Shown piece by piece: positions 19,613 to 30,398 of a stretch of 64,000 bases of DNA (positions are counted from its first letter, which is position 1; each line of letters opens with the position of its first letter). The translations under genes and the position numbers were made by a program. Origin of the DNA: Lentzea californiensis (GTDB lineage Bacteria > Actinomycetota > Actinomycetes > Mycobacteriales > Pseudonocardiaceae). The notes beneath the pieces were generated by a model, which searched no databases, was not told the DNA's origin, and saw nothing but the letters and a program-made list of their open reading frames with translations. Location: the NCBI RefSeq assembly GCF_024648825.1, contig NZ_JANBBE010000001.1, positions 1,798,001 through 1,862,000 on the forward strand, given 5' to 3'.

Positions 19613-20408
19613 GTGGATCTGACGTCGGCAGCGGTCGTCCGGGGCGAACCGGGCGCGTTCGAAACCTTCATCAACGAGGCCCAGGGCCGTTCGTCCGACG
19701 AGATGTCGGCGGCGGCCCTGGTGCTGTCCTCGTCGCCGGACGTCCAGGCCAACGAGTTGCTCGGCAACCTGTTGTTCTACATCGGCATGTGCGATGCGTT
19801 GGAACCGTTGGTCCTGCGTGTGGTGGAAGCCTTCGAGCGCGGTGAAGGCGAGGCCTGGGAGCGCGCTTCTCCTGCCCCTGCAGGACGAGGACGTCCGCGC
19901 CGGCTTGCCGCACCGCGGGCGCCTTCTCGCTGCCGTGCCCGCTGATTCGTGGCTGTACGGCCTGCTGATGGTGGTGGACCTCGAACCGCTGTTGGTGCTG
20001 CATCGCCCCAGTGGCACCGGTTTCGAGGTGACGATCGGCGGCATCGGCGACAACTTCCAGCTCCACACGCTGCTCGCGTACCGCCTGATCCCCGAGCACG
20101 TGCCCGGCGAACCGCCGCTGGAGTCGTGGGTGGAGGCGGCGTCCGTGGGCCCGGACCTCGAACCCGAGGGCGGAATCCGGGGCCAGTTCCAGCTTTCCGA
20201 TGCGTCCGGCGCCACGATCTGGAACGAGGGCCACCCGTCCGACATCCCGTTGTTCGAGGGCCGCCGGGTCGTCGTGCTGGACCCGCCGCCGTACCTGCGG
20301 TCGTGGAACGCGGGCCGCGTCTACCCGATGATGACGCCTCTCGTCGACATCGCTCGCGTACTGCCCGCTGACGAGGCTGCTTCGTGGCCCGCGAAGGTCA
20401 GTTCGTGA
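19613..20408 (+). pseudogene. unknown protein interrupted by a frameshift
   Basis: A GTG at 19613, 7 bases after TAGTGT, opens a frame encoding VDLTSAAVVRGEPGAFETFI. It is coherent until about 19860 (VVEAFERGEGEAWERA). The coding sense then continues in the next frame from about 19865 (LLLPLQDEDVRAGLPHRG) to a TGA at 20408. Both halves have normal codon use and join into a protein of about 265 residues, so a one-base change has split one gene. This may be a real mutation or a sequence error. No family is recognised; residues like VDLEPLLVLHRPSG and IGGIGDNFQLHTLLAYRLIP are distinctive. Confidence 0.65.
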
Positions 20409-20512
20409 GTTTTCGAGTTTCTCGACACGCCACTACTTCTGGGGCATCGCGTCAACACACTCCCGGTCGATCGTCCGGCAGATGACTGTCGTGGTCGCTA
20501 CTCCTGACACCG

Positions 20513-21451
20513 TTACGGCGCAACAACTCCCGCAGGAGTGTCAAACCCACTCGCTATTGTTGATTTTGGGGGTACCCGGCCCGCGTCGTGTGTGTGGTGG
20601 GCTCCCTCTGCGTCGTGAGTCCCCGCTGGTTCGTGCGTTCCGCGCCGGAGCCCGATGACGCATCCGAGTGCGACCGTGGTGACGCCGACGACGGACACGA
20701 GAGAGAGTTCCTGCGCGCCTAGCAACACGGAAGCCGCCAGGCCGGCTACCGGCATCAGGCCGATGAGCACGCCCGCGCGGTCGGAGCCCAGACGGTTCAC
20801 GGCGAAGTACCAGAGCCCGAAGGCCAGCGCGGTCACCAACACGGCCAGCAGCACGAGAGCGAAGCTCTGCCGTGGGGTCGGCACCTGCCAGCCGCCGATG
20901 AACGTGCCGAGCACGGCGCCGATCACCGTCGCGAAGATGCACGTCCAGGTCGCCACGCCGAGCACGCCAAGGCGCCGTACGACTCCCACGGCGAACAGGG
21001 TGAAGCAGACCTCGCAGACCATCGTGAGCAACGCCAGAACAAGGCCGGGGCCGTGCCACGAGCCGCCGCCGGACAACAGCACGATGCCTGCCGCCACCAC
21101 CACGGCGCCGACAAGGGCGGATGTGGTGCGTTGCCGGGAGAGCAGGGCCAGCAGGACAGGTGAGCCGCCCATGACGGCGGCGACGAAACCCGGCTGCGCG
21201 TACTGCTGGGCGGCGATGAGCAGGGCGTTGAAGCCGAGCATGCCCGTGACGACTACCCCGAGCAACGGCGGGACATCGCGCCACGCAGGCATCGGCAAAC
21301 GGCGTGCCACCAGCAGCAACACGGCCGCACCGAGGGCGTAGCGCATGGCCTGGCCGGTCAGGACCGGGTAGCCCTCCAGCATTCCCGTGATCGGCACCGA
21401 AGCGCCGACGATCATTGCCGCTGTCGCTCCCGCGGCCACCCCAAGTTTCAT
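20513..21451 (-). CDS. DMT-superfamily (EamA) exporter
   Basis: 312 residues with about ten hydrophobic helices in two EamA halves (about 1-130 and 140-270). The last 40 residues are a polar, His/Thr/Pro-rich cytoplasmic tail (THEPAGTHDAEGAHHTHDAG). Such transporters export amino acids or related metabolites. It is transcribed divergently from a MocR/PdxR-type regulator; that pairing often means the regulator controls the transporter (inference). Two AACTGGWCCA boxes lie in and beside the shared gap. Confidence 0.88.
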   Translation of the reverse strand: MKLGVAAGATAAMIVGASVPITGMLEGYPVLTGQAMRYALGAAVLLLVARRLPMPAWRDVPPLLGVVVTGMLGFNALLIAAQQYAQPGFVAAVMGGSPVLLALLSRQRTTSALVGAVVVAAGIVLLSGGGSWHGPGLVLALLTMVCEVCFTLFAVGVVRRLGVLGVATWTCIFATVIGAVLGTFIGGWQVPTPRQSFALVLLAVLVTALAFGLWYFAVNRLGSDRAGVLIGLMPVAGLAASVLLGAQELSLVSVVGVTTVALGCVIGLRRGTHEPAGTHDAEGAHHTHDAGRVPPKSTIASGFDTPAGVVAP

Positions 21452-21470
21452 GCCTCAGAGCCTTGCGCTG

Positions 21471-21517
21471 AACTGGTCCAGGTTTAAGCTCCACTTCGAT
21501 GACCACGAACTGGACCA
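21471..21517. promoter_or_regulatory. direct-repeat operator candidate for the MocR regulator
   Basis: AACTGGTCCA (21471-21480) and AACTGGACCA (21508-21517) are repeated in the same orientation 37 bp apart; TGGWCCA is itself palindromic. The first lies between the divergent genes, the second within the first codons of the regulator gene. MocR proteins typically bind direct repeats. Confidence 0.5.
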
Positions 21518-22848
21518 CTTTTCGCGAGCTGCTGTTGCCGGAGCACCAGCGGCGTCGCGGGGTGGAGGCCGAACTGCGCCGCGCGATCCGGGACGGGCGG
21601 CTCCTGCCCGGCACGCGGCTGCCGTCGAGCCGCGACCTGGCGGCGCAGCTCGGGGTGGCGCGCGGCACGGTGACGTCGGCGTACACGCAGCTCGTCGCGG
21701 AGGGGTACCTCACGACGCGGCGCGGTTCGGGGACGACGGTCGCGAGCCTCGGGCCGGCCGGAGCGTGCGGTGTGCCCGAGCCGCCGCAGCGGTGGCGGTA
21801 CAACCTGCGGCCCGGCCTGCCCGCACTGGGCGCGTTCCCCCGAGCCGAGTGGGTGGCGGCTCATCGGGCGGCACTCGCCGAGCTCCCCGACGACGACCTC
21901 GCCTACCCCGACCCGGCCGGTTTTCTGGGACTGCGCAGGGAGATCGTCGACTACCTCGCCCGCGTCCGGGCCGTGGTCGCGAAGGACGCGGTGATCACCA
22001 ACGGCGCGGCGGACGGCCTGCAGCTCACCGCCAGGATGCTGAACGGCAGCATCGCGATCGAGGAACCCAGTCACTTCGGCGGCGAAGACCTGCTGCGCTC
22101 GCACGGCCTCGTCACCGTGCCGGTTCCGGTGGACGACAAGGGCATCCGCGTCGACCTTCTGTCCAAAACGGACTGCAAAGCGGTGCTGGTCACTGCGGCG
22201 CACCAGTTTCCGCTGGGCATGGTGCTGCACCCGGAACGACGGCGGGCGCTCGTCGAGTGGGCGCGCGAGCGGGACGCGTTGATCATCGAGGACGACTACG
22301 ACGCCGAGCACCGGTACGACCGGCCCGCTTTGGGAGCGTTGCAGGCCCTCGCGCCCGAACACGTGGTGTACCAGGGCACGACGAGCAAGGTGCTGGCGCC
22401 CGCGTTGCGCCTCGGATGGCTCGTGGTGCCGGAACGTCTGCGCGAAGGCATCGTGCAACGCAAGCAGTACAACGACATGGGCACCGGCACGATCCCGCAG
22501 GCCGCGTTCGCGCACCTGCTGCGGACAGGCGGCTATGACCGGCATCTACGCCGTACGCGCGCGCTCTACCGGAAGAGACGGGATGCGCTGCTTGAGGCCG
22601 TTGCAGAGCATCTGCCCACATGGCAGCCCATCGGCGTCGCAGCCGGGTTGCACGTCGTGCTGCGCATGCCCGACGGGACGGACGACCTCGCGTTGAAGAG
22701 CAGGCTTGCGGAGCGTGGCGTGCACGTCTGGGCGTTGGCGCAGTACACGCGCACGCCCATGTGGCCCGGTCTGGTGCTCGGCTACGCGTCGCTGACCCCT
22801 GACCGCCTGCGTGAGGCGGTCAGGGAGATCGCCGACGTCTTCGCCTAA
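21499..22848 (+). CDS. MocR/PdxR-type GntR regulator with aminotransferase domain
   Basis: 449 residues. A GntR winged helix (about 20-80; RAIRDGRLLPGTRLPSSRDL, then LGVARGTVTSAYTQLVAEGYL) is joined to a fold-type I aminotransferase domain (about 110-449). PLP Lys is in VYQGTTSKVLAPALRLGW and IIEDDYDAEHRYDR supplies the PLP-binding Asp. Family members sense PLP, GABA or amino acids and activate neighbouring genes. It is divergent from the EamA exporter. Its TAA overlaps the stop of the small gene on the other strand. Confidence 0.92.
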   Translation: MTTNWTTFRELLLPEHQRRRGVEAELRRAIRDGRLLPGTRLPSSRDLAAQLGVARGTVTSAYTQLVAEGYLTTRRGSGTTVASLGPAGACGVPEPPQRWRYNLRPGLPALGAFPRAEWVAAHRAALAELPDDDLAYPDPAGFLGLRREIVDYLARVRAVVAKDAVITNGAADGLQLTARMLNGSIAIEEPSHFGGEDLLRSHGLVTVPVPVDDKGIRVDLLSKTDCKAVLVTAAHQFPLGMVLHPERRRALVEWARERDALIIEDDYDAEHRYDRPALGALQALAPEHVVYQGTTSKVLAPALRLGWLVVPERLREGIVQRKQYNDMGTGTIPQAAFAHLLRTGGYDRHLRRTRALYRKRRDALLEAVAEHLPTWQPIGVAAGLHVVLRMPDGTDDLALKSRLAERGVHVWALAQYTRTPMWPGLVLGYASLTPDRLREAVREIADVFA

Positions 22849-22976
22849 AGGATGTGCTCCCGCATAGCGCTCGCGTCCGAGCCGAGGATGTGCTCGCGAT
22901 CTCCGGTGCCGGGACCGGCGAAGGACGTGACGGCGACGGCCGCGAAGAGCAGGGCGGCAGCGATGAATGCACGCAT
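22845..22976 (-). CDS. 43-residue secreted peptide candidate with repeated REHIL
   Basis: A short gene below usual ORF length cut-offs. ATG at 22976 encodes MRAFIAAALLFAAVAVTSFA, a textbook signal peptide, then GPGTGDREHILGSDASAMRE and a final HIL. REHIL occurs twice, 12 residues apart, and the copies also match at DNA level (GGATGTGCTC). CTGGGGGT lies before the ATG as a weak ribosome site. The stop overlaps the MocR stop. No homologue is recognised; a processed signalling peptide or small exported factor is possible. Confidence 0.5.
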   Translation of the reverse strand: MRAFIAAALLFAAVAVTSFAGPGTGDREHILGSDASAMREHIL

Positions 22977-23066
22977 GGTGCGGTAAACCCCCAGGTAGAA
23001 CGGTTGACCCGGTCAGCCTAGCCCGAGCCTCCAGAAATTGTCAGTGCTCGGGTGCACCATAGAACC

Positions 23067-24596
23067 GTGCTCCTCTCCGAAGTGGTCGACACGTCAGCCG
23101 CGGTGGCGGCGACCCGGTCACGCCTGGCCAAGGTCAAGGCGTTGTCCGCGTTGCTGCGCGCGGCGACGGCGGACGTGGTGGTCGCGGTGGTGTCGTTCCT
23201 CATAGGCACGCCGCGGCAGGGTCGCATCGGCGCGGGCTGGCGGACGGTCCTCGACCTGTCCGTGCCGCCCGCCGCCAGAGCCGAACTGACGATCGCCGAG
23301 GTCGACGCTGCGCTGGCCGAGGTGGCGGAGACGTCCGGCAAGGGCTCGGCGCAGCGCCGAGCCGGCCTGCTCACGGCGCTGTTCGCGCGGTCGACCGAGG
23401 CGGAGCAGGACTTCTTACGCAGGTTGCTCACCGGCGAGCTCCGCCAGGGCGCGCTGGAGGGCGTCATGCTGGACGCGATCGCCTCGGCCGCGGACGTGCC
23501 CGGCGAGACGGTGCGGCGAGCGTTCATGCTGTCCGGCCGGCTACCGGAGACAGCGGTGGCCGCGCTGGAGGGCGGCGCACCCGTGCTGGAGGCGTTCCGG
23601 CTGGAGGTCGGACGCCCCCTGCGGCCCATGCTGGCCTCACCGGCGGAGTCGCTGGACGAGGCCCTGGCCGAGCTCGGCAGCTGCGTGGTCGAGCACAAGC
23701 TCGACGGCGCACGCATCCAGGTGCACCGCTCCGGCGACGAGGTCCACATCTACACGCGCACGCTGCGCGAGATCACCAAGACGGTGCCGGAACTGGTCGA
23801 GCTCGTCCGCGGCCTGCCGTGCACGTCGGTGGTGCTCGACGGCGAGACGCTGGCGCTGACCGACGAGGGCAGACCCCGCCCGTTCCAGGAGACGATGAGC
23901 AGGTTCGGCGCGCAGGACGAACGAGAGCTGCTGCTGCACCCGTACTTCTTCGACTGCCTGCACCTCGACGGCAAGGACCTGCTCGACGAGCCGCTGCGCG
24001 ACCGCCTCGCCGCACTGAGGCAGGTGGCGGGCGAGCACGTCATCCCAGGCGTGCTTGACCCGTCGCCGGAGGAAGCGGCGACCGTCGTCACAGCGGCGCT
24101 CTCCGCAGGCCACGAGGGCGTGATGGTGAAGTCGCTGGCCTCGCCCTACGCGGCAGGCCGCCGGGGCAGCGCCTGGCAGAAGGTGAAGCCGGTGCACACG
24201 CTCGACCTGGTCGTGCTCGGCGTCGAGTGGGGCAGCGGCCGCCGCCGAGGCTGGCTGTCGAACCTGCACCTGGGCGCCCGCGACCCGGACGGCGGCCCGC
24301 CGGTGATGGTCGGCAAGACCTTCAAGGGCCTCACCGACGAGCTGCTGAAGTGGCAGACCAAAGCCCTGCAGGAGATCGTCACCGAACAGAACGACTGGGT
24401 CGTCATGGTCCGCCCGGAGTTGGTGATCGAGATCGAACTGGACGGCGTGCAGGTCTCCCCGCGCTACCCCGGCGGCGTGGCACTGCGGTTCGCTCGCGTC
24501 GTCCGCTACCGCCCGGACAAGGACCCGTCGGAAGCGACCACGATCGAGGAGGTGCGGGCACTCCTGCCCACCGCACAACCGAACCCCGAGGCCTGA
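23067..24596 (+). CDS. ligB: ATP-dependent DNA ligase (LigB type)
   Basis: 509 residues, matching mycobacterial LigB (507). The N-terminal DNA-binding domain spans about 1-180; the adenylation Lys is K211 in VEHKLDGARIQVH; later nucleotidyltransferase motifs include LDGETLAL, FFDCLHLDG, EGVMVKSL and WQKVKPVHTLDLVVLG. The OB-fold domain ends the protein. It is a supplementary ATP-using ligase beside the essential NAD-dependent LigA. The GTG at 23067 (VLLSEVVDTSAAVAATRSRL) fits LigB N-termini; the GTG at 23052 is less likely. Confidence 0.93.
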   Translation: MLLSEVVDTSAAVAATRSRLAKVKALSALLRAATADVVVAVVSFLIGTPRQGRIGAGWRTVLDLSVPPAARAELTIAEVDAALAEVAETSGKGSAQRRAGLLTALFARSTEAEQDFLRRLLTGELRQGALEGVMLDAIASAADVPGETVRRAFMLSGRLPETAVAALEGGAPVLEAFRLEVGRPLRPMLASPAESLDEALAELGSCVVEHKLDGARIQVHRSGDEVHIYTRTLREITKTVPELVELVRGLPCTSVVLDGETLALTDEGRPRPFQETMSRFGAQDERELLLHPYFFDCLHLDGKDLLDEPLRDRLAALRQVAGEHVIPGVLDPSPEEAATVVTAALSAGHEGVMVKSLASPYAAGRRGSAWQKVKPVHTLDLVVLGVEWGSGRRRGWLSNLHLGARDPDGGPPVMVGKTFKGLTDELLKWQTKALQEIVTEQNDWVVMVRPELVIEIELDGVQVSPRYPGGVALRFARVVRYRPDKDPSEATTIEEVRALLPTAQPNPEA

Positions 24597-24648
24597 CCGC
24601 CCGAAAATCGAGTGCGCACCAGCAGCGCCTGTCAATACCGTCAGGCCA

Positions 24649-25428
24649 GTGACTGCAGCCGCGCTGCTCAGCGCGTTCGACGACCAGGCCCGCCCAGCCG
24701 AGTGGACGATCCTCGATCCCGGAGCCGAGGTGCACCGCGACGGCCCGGTGTTCCGGGTGCACTGGCCACGCCGGCGAGGCTTCATCGGGGGCCCGCCCGA
24801 CCTGGGCGTCACCGGGCCCGAACTGGACGAGCTCATCGCCCGCCAACGCGACTTCTTCACCGCACGCGACCAAGGCGTCGAGTGGAAGACGTGGAGTCAC
24901 GACACCCCCGCCGACCTGCCCGAACGGCTGATAGCGGCCGGCTTCGAGTCGGAAGGCCGGGAAACTGTGCTGATCGGCCTCGCCGAAGAGATGACCGCAC
25001 CGGTGCAGCTGGACGGCGTCGTCATCCGGGAGGCCGTGGACGAGGCCGACGTGCACAGGCTGGCCGCCACCGCCACCGAGGTCTTCGGCCGTGAACACAG
25101 CTGGCTCGTCGACCGCCTGATGAAGAAGAAGGACGACCCGAACGTCATCGCGGTGATCGCGGAGGCAGACGGAAAGGTCGTGTCGTCCTCGCGCATCGAG
25201 ATCGTGCCCGGCACGGAGTTCGCGGGCCTGTGGGGCGGCGGCACCCTCGCCGAGTGGCGCGGCAAGGGCATCTACCGCGCGCTCGTCGCACACCGCGCCC
25301 GCCTCGCCGTCGACCGCGGCATCAAATACCTCCAGGTCGACGCGACCGAGGACAGCCGGCCGATCTTGGAGCGGCTCGGTTTCGTGGCGGTCACCACGAC
25401 GACCGGGTACGCGTGGAACCCGAGCTGA
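24649..25428 (+). CDS. GNAT N-acetyltransferase
   Basis: 259 residues. The C-terminal GNAT domain (about 125-259) has the acetyl-CoA loop WGGGTLAEWRGKGIYRALV and the final KYLQVDATEDSRPILERLGF strand-helix. The N-terminal 120 residues are a family-specific extension. Substrate unknown. A GTG lies 7 bases after TACCGT (24636-24641), so it is probably leaderless. The gap before guaB1 (25429-25789, 361 bp) contains only the dispersed repeat and the guaB1 promoter. Confidence 0.85.
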   Translation: MTAAALLSAFDDQARPAEWTILDPGAEVHRDGPVFRVHWPRRRGFIGGPPDLGVTGPELDELIARQRDFFTARDQGVEWKTWSHDTPADLPERLIAAGFESEGRETVLIGLAEEMTAPVQLDGVVIREAVDEADVHRLAATATEVFGREHSWLVDRLMKKKDDPNVIAVIAEADGKVVSSSRIEIVPGTEFAGLWGGGTLAEWRGKGIYRALVAHRARLAVDRGIKYLQVDATEDSRPILERLGFVAVTTTTGYAWNPS

Positions 25429-25520
25429 GGCTCGGAGCTGATGCTGAGACGCACTTGTCCGCAGTTCGCTGGAACCTGCCGCTCACGAACCGGTGATTCC
25501 CGGGCCGACGTGCTCGTCCG

Positions 25521-25650
25521 GTCAAGATCTCGAGTTGTCCACAGATTGCGGAGCTTTGACCTGCGGAAACGTGTGGCTGGGTAAGCTGTGGACAGCCGGG
25601 AACCGAAACTGAATTTCAATCGTTCCGCAAGGTAAGGAAGCGCGGGGGCG
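25521..25650. repeat. dispersed repeat with DnaA-box-like sites, copy 2
   Basis: About 130 bp aligning with 11323-11453 over the full length. TTGTCCACA (25535-25543) is a consensus DnaA box and CTGTCCACA is present inverted at 25587-25595. Neither copy carries a shared reading frame: the frame open in copy 1 is stopped here just after CGTTCCGCA. It lies 140 bp upstream of guaB1. Confidence 0.75.
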
Positions 25651-25741
25651 GGTCGGTCAGGCAATGGGCAGCTGTGTCCGGGTCGCCGAGTTGGGATCGC
25701 CGAGTCCGTCCGATCCGGACGCGGACCGCGGGCCGACGTGA

Positions 25742-27229
<1,488 letters not shown>

Positions 27230-27233
27230 ACAG

Positions 27234-28187
27234 GTGGACGAAGCGGTCTCGGTAAGAGATCTCCGCAAAGTCTATAAAACGGGACAGAAACCCGCGGTGG
27301 ACGGATTGAGCTTCGACGTCCGCCGGGGTGAGGTCTTCGGACTGCTCGGCCCCAACGGCGCGGGCAAGACGACCACGGTCGGTGTCCTCACCACGCGCGT
27401 CCGCCCCACCTCGGGGCAGGCGCTCGTGGAGGGCGTCGACGTGGTGACCGACTCCAAGCGCGCACGGCAGCTGCTTGCTGTCGTGCCGCAGCGCAACAAC
27501 CTCGACCGGTCGCTCAACGCGCGGCAGAACCTCCTGTTCCACGCGGCCTACCACGGCATCGGGCCGAAGGAACGGCAGAAGCTCGCCGACGACATCCTCG
27601 AGCGGATGGGCCTCAAGGACCACCAGAACGCGCTCGTCGACACGTTGTCCGGCGGTCAGGCGCAACGGCTGATGATCGCCCGCGCCCTGATGCACCGGCC
27701 CAGGGTGCTGTTCCTCGACGAACCGAGCACCGGCCTCGACCCGCAGGCCAGGCTCTTCGTCCACGAGCGCGTCGCCGCACTGCACGCGGACGGCGTCACG
27801 GTCGTGCTCACCACGCACGACATGGACGAGGCCACGAAGCTGTGCGACCGGGTCGGCATCGTCGACCACGGCAAGCTGCTCACGCTGGACGCGCCGGACG
27901 AGCTCACGAAGACCCTGCCCGGCAGCAACACGGTCGGCGTCACGGTGAGCCCGAACGGCCACGACATCGCCGAGATCACCCAAGCTCTGTCCGAAGTGGA
28001 CTGCGCGCAGCGCGTCGAGGAGCTCAACGGCGTGTACCGCGTCTACACCGACGCCGACACCTCGGTCACGCTGCCCGCCGTGCTGAACGTCCTGCGGGAC
28101 CTCGACGTCACGGTCAGCGACGTCGCGATCGGCAAGCCCAGCCTGGAAGACGTCTTCATCCACCTGACCGGCAGGGAGCTTCGGTGA
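27234..28187 (+). CDS. ABC transporter ATPase (DrrA-like)
   Basis: 317 residues. Walker A GPNGAGKTTT (about 39-48), Q-loop VVPQRNNLD, signature LSGGQAQRL, Walker B RVLFLDEPSTGLDP and the switch His in LTTHDMDEA are all present. A C-terminal domain of about 90 residues follows, typical of DrrA/NodI-type exporters. GTG at 27234 is preceded by AGGGGGATGG. It overlaps the permease gene by GTGA, so the two proteins are made together. The exported substrate is unknown. Confidence 0.93.
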   Translation: MDEAVSVRDLRKVYKTGQKPAVDGLSFDVRRGEVFGLLGPNGAGKTTTVGVLTTRVRPTSGQALVEGVDVVTDSKRARQLLAVVPQRNNLDRSLNARQNLLFHAAYHGIGPKERQKLADDILERMGLKDHQNALVDTLSGGQAQRLMIARALMHRPRVLFLDEPSTGLDPQARLFVHERVAALHADGVTVVLTTHDMDEATKLCDRVGIVDHGKLLTLDAPDELTKTLPGSNTVGVTVSPNGHDIAEITQALSEVDCAQRVEELNGVYRVYTDADTSVTLPAVLNVLRDLDVTVSDVAIGKPSLEDVFIHLTGRELR

Positions 28188-28954
28188 GTCAACTCAGGAC
28201 GTTCCAGGCGATCCTGTGGCGCGACGTCTTCGTCACGGGCCGCGAACTGCCGAGCTTCCTCGCGCAGGTGGTCATCCAGCCGTTCTTCATCCTCTTCATC
28301 TTCGCGAAGGTGCTGGGGGACATCGGGTACGTCCAGGACGACTTCGCCCAGGTGCTGTTACCCGGCATCATCGCGATGAACGGGTTCCTGGGCGCGTTGC
28401 AGAACACGACGCTCCCGCTGGTGCTGGACTTCTCCTGGACGCGCGAGATCGAGGACCGGCTGCTCGCGCCGATCTCCATCCCGCTCGTCGCGGTGGAGAA
28501 GATCGTGTTCGGCGCGGTCCGCGGGTTCTTCGCGGCCGTGCTGATGGTGCCGGTCGGGTTCGTGATGCTCGACGTGTCGTGGCAGTGGTCGGGAATCCCG
28601 GGCGCACTGCTGGTGATCGTCCTCGGATGTCTCGCCGGCGGCAGCGTCGGCCTCGTCATCGGCACGTCGGTGCCCGCGCGCCGGGTCAACGTGATGTTCG
28701 CGGTGATCCTCACCCCGATCCTGTTCACGGGGTCCGCGCAGTTCCCGTGGCGGTCGCTGAGCGACGACCTGCTGTGGTTCAAGGTGGTCTGCGCGCTCAA
28801 CCCGCTGACGTACGTGAGCGAGGGCATGCGCGCGGAGCTCGTGCCGGACGTCCCGCACATCCCGTTGCCGATCGTGCTGGTCGTGCTCGTCGTCGCGATC
28901 GCGGGCTTCGGCGGGCTCGGTCTGCGCGGCTTCATGAAACGCGCGCTGGACTAG
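28184..28954 (+). CDS. ABC-2 type permease
   Basis: 256 residues with six hydrophobic helices. The ABC-2 signature region lies in the last third (LTPILFTGSAQFPWRSL, then ALNPLTYVSEGMRAEL). The GTG start overlaps the ATPase stop. Together with the ATPase it forms a two-gene DrrAB-like exporter. A strong hairpin follows the stop. Confidence 0.9.
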   Translation: MSQLRTFQAILWRDVFVTGRELPSFLAQVVIQPFFILFIFAKVLGDIGYVQDDFAQVLLPGIIAMNGFLGALQNTTLPLVLDFSWTREIEDRLLAPISIPLVAVEKIVFGAVRGFFAAVLMVPVGFVMLDVSWQWSGIPGALLVIVLGCLAGGSVGLVIGTSVPARRVNVMFAVILTPILFTGSAQFPWRSLSDDLLWFKVVCALNPLTYVSEGMRAELVPDVPHIPLPIVLVVLVVAIAGFGGLGLRGFMKRALD

Positions 28955-28963
28955 ACCGCACAG

Positions 28964-29003
28964 GAAACGGCCCCGCGCAACGAAAGCTGCGCGGGGCCGT
29001 TTC
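28964..29003. terminator. 16-bp hairpin between permease and phoH2
   Basis: GAAACGGCCCCGCGCA (28964-28979) pairs perfectly with 28988-29003, loop of 8. It lies between convergent genes and has A/T ends on both sides, so it probably works in both directions. Confidence 0.8.
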
Positions 29004-29012
29004 ACACCATTG

Positions 29013-30398
29013 CTATGAGGCGTAGTCCTCCAGCATCTCGGTGACGAGAGCCGCGATCGGCGAACGCTCCGAGCGCGTCAGGGTGACGTGGGCGAAGAGC
29101 GGGTGGCCCTTCAGCTTCTCGATCACCGCCGCCACGCCGTCGTGCCGGCCGACCCGCAGGTTGTCGCGCTGCGCCACGTCGTGCGTCAGCACCACCCGCG
29201 AGTTGCTGCCCAGACGCGACAGCACGGTCAGCAACACGTTGCGCTCCAACGACTGCGCCTCGTCCACGATCACGAAGGAGTCGTGCAGCGAGCGGCCGCG
29301 GATGTGGGTGAGGGGCAGGACCTCGAGCATGCCCCTGTCCATCACCTCTTCCACGACCGCCTGGCTCACCAGCGCGCCGAGGGTGTCGAACACCGCCTGC
29401 GCCCACGGCCCCATCTTCTCGTTCTCGCTACCCGGCAGGTAGCCGAGCTCCTGGCCACCGACCGCGTACAACGGCCGGAACACCACGACCTTGCGGTGCT
29501 GCCTGCGTTCCATCACCGCTTCGAGACCGGCGCACAGCGCCAGTGCCGATTTTCCGGTGCCGGCACGCCCGCCCAGCGAGACGATGCCGACCTCCGAGTC
29601 CAGCAACAGGTCCAGGGCGATCCGCTGTTCGGCGGACCTCCCGTGCAGTCCGAACGCCTCCCGATCTCCGCGCACCAGCTTGATCTGCTTGTCCGCGGTC
29701 ACCCGGCCCAGAGCGCTCGAGGTGCCCGCCAGCAACCGGATTCCGGTGTGGCAGGGCAGTTCCGCGATGTGCTCCAGGTCCTCGTACTGGGTGGGGTCGA
29801 CGACGTTCTCCTTGAACAGGCTGTCCACCATGGACTGGGGGACGTCCAGATCGGACATCCCCGTCCAGCCTGACAGGGTGACGTCGTGTGCCCGGTACTC
29901 CTCCGCCTGCAGGCCGACCGATCCGGCCTTGACCCGCAGGGGCATGTCCTTGGTCACCAGGGTGACGTTGCGTCCCTCAGCAGCGAGGTTGAGGGAGCAG
30001 GCGAGGATTCGGGCGTCGTTGGAGTCCGTTCGGAAACCTGATGGCAACACCTCCTGGTCGGAGTGGTTGAGCTCGACGTGCAAGGTGCCTCCCAGATCCC
30101 CGATGGGGATCGGCGAATCGAGGCGACCATGCCGCAAGCGCAGGTCGTCGAGCAGTCGCAGTGCTTCCCTCGCGAACCAGCCCAGTTCGGGGTGGTGGCG
30201 CTTGCCCTCCAACTCGCTGATCACCACGAGCGGGAGCACGACCTCGTGCTCCGCGAAACGGGTGGCGGCGAGAGGATCGGACAGCAGTACCGACGTGTCC
30301 AGCACATATGTCGTGATGGCTGGGGCGGCGGACTTGCGCCGGGAGGAAGAACTGCGCGATGAGCCTGAGGAACGGCTCGCGGGACGTCGTGCGTTCAC
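29013..30398 (-). CDS. phoH2: PIN domain-PhoH RNA helicase/RNase
   Basis: 461 residues. A PIN nuclease domain (about 28-160; [14 protein letters not shown] with Asp34, [26 protein letters not shown]) is fused to a PhoH ATPase domain (Walker [14 protein letters not shown] near 257, Walker [13 protein letters not shown]). This is the PhoH2 architecture of mycobacteria, where it is an RNA-unwinding, RNA-cleaving toxin partnered by the small PhoAT. The GTG at 30398 follows GAGGGAG. No convincing PhoAT-like gene is visible upstream. It appears inverted relative to its M. tuberculosis orientation. Confidence 0.92.
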   Translation of the reverse strand: MNARRPASRSSGSSRSSSSRRKSAAPAITTYVLDTSVLLSDPLAATRFAEHEVVLPLVVISELEGKRHHPELGWFAREALRLLDDLRLRHGRLDSPIPIGDLGGTLHVELNHSDQEVLPSGFRTDSNDARILACSLNLAAEGRNVTLVTKDMPLRVKAGSVGLQAEEYRAHDVTLSGWTGMSDLDVPQSMVDSLFKENVVDPTQYEDLEHIAELPCHTGIRLLAGTSSALGRVTADKQIKLVRGDREAFGLHGRSAEQRIALDLLLDSEVGIVSLGGRAGTGKSALALCAGLEAVMERRQHRKVVVFRPLYAVGGQELGYLPGSENEKMGPWAQAVFDTLGALVSQAVVEEVMDRGMLEVLPLTHIRGRSLHDSFVIVDEAQSLERNVLLTVLSRLGSNSRVVLTHDVAQRDNLRVGRHDGVAAVIEKLKGHPLFAHVTLTRSERSPIAALVTEMLEDYAS

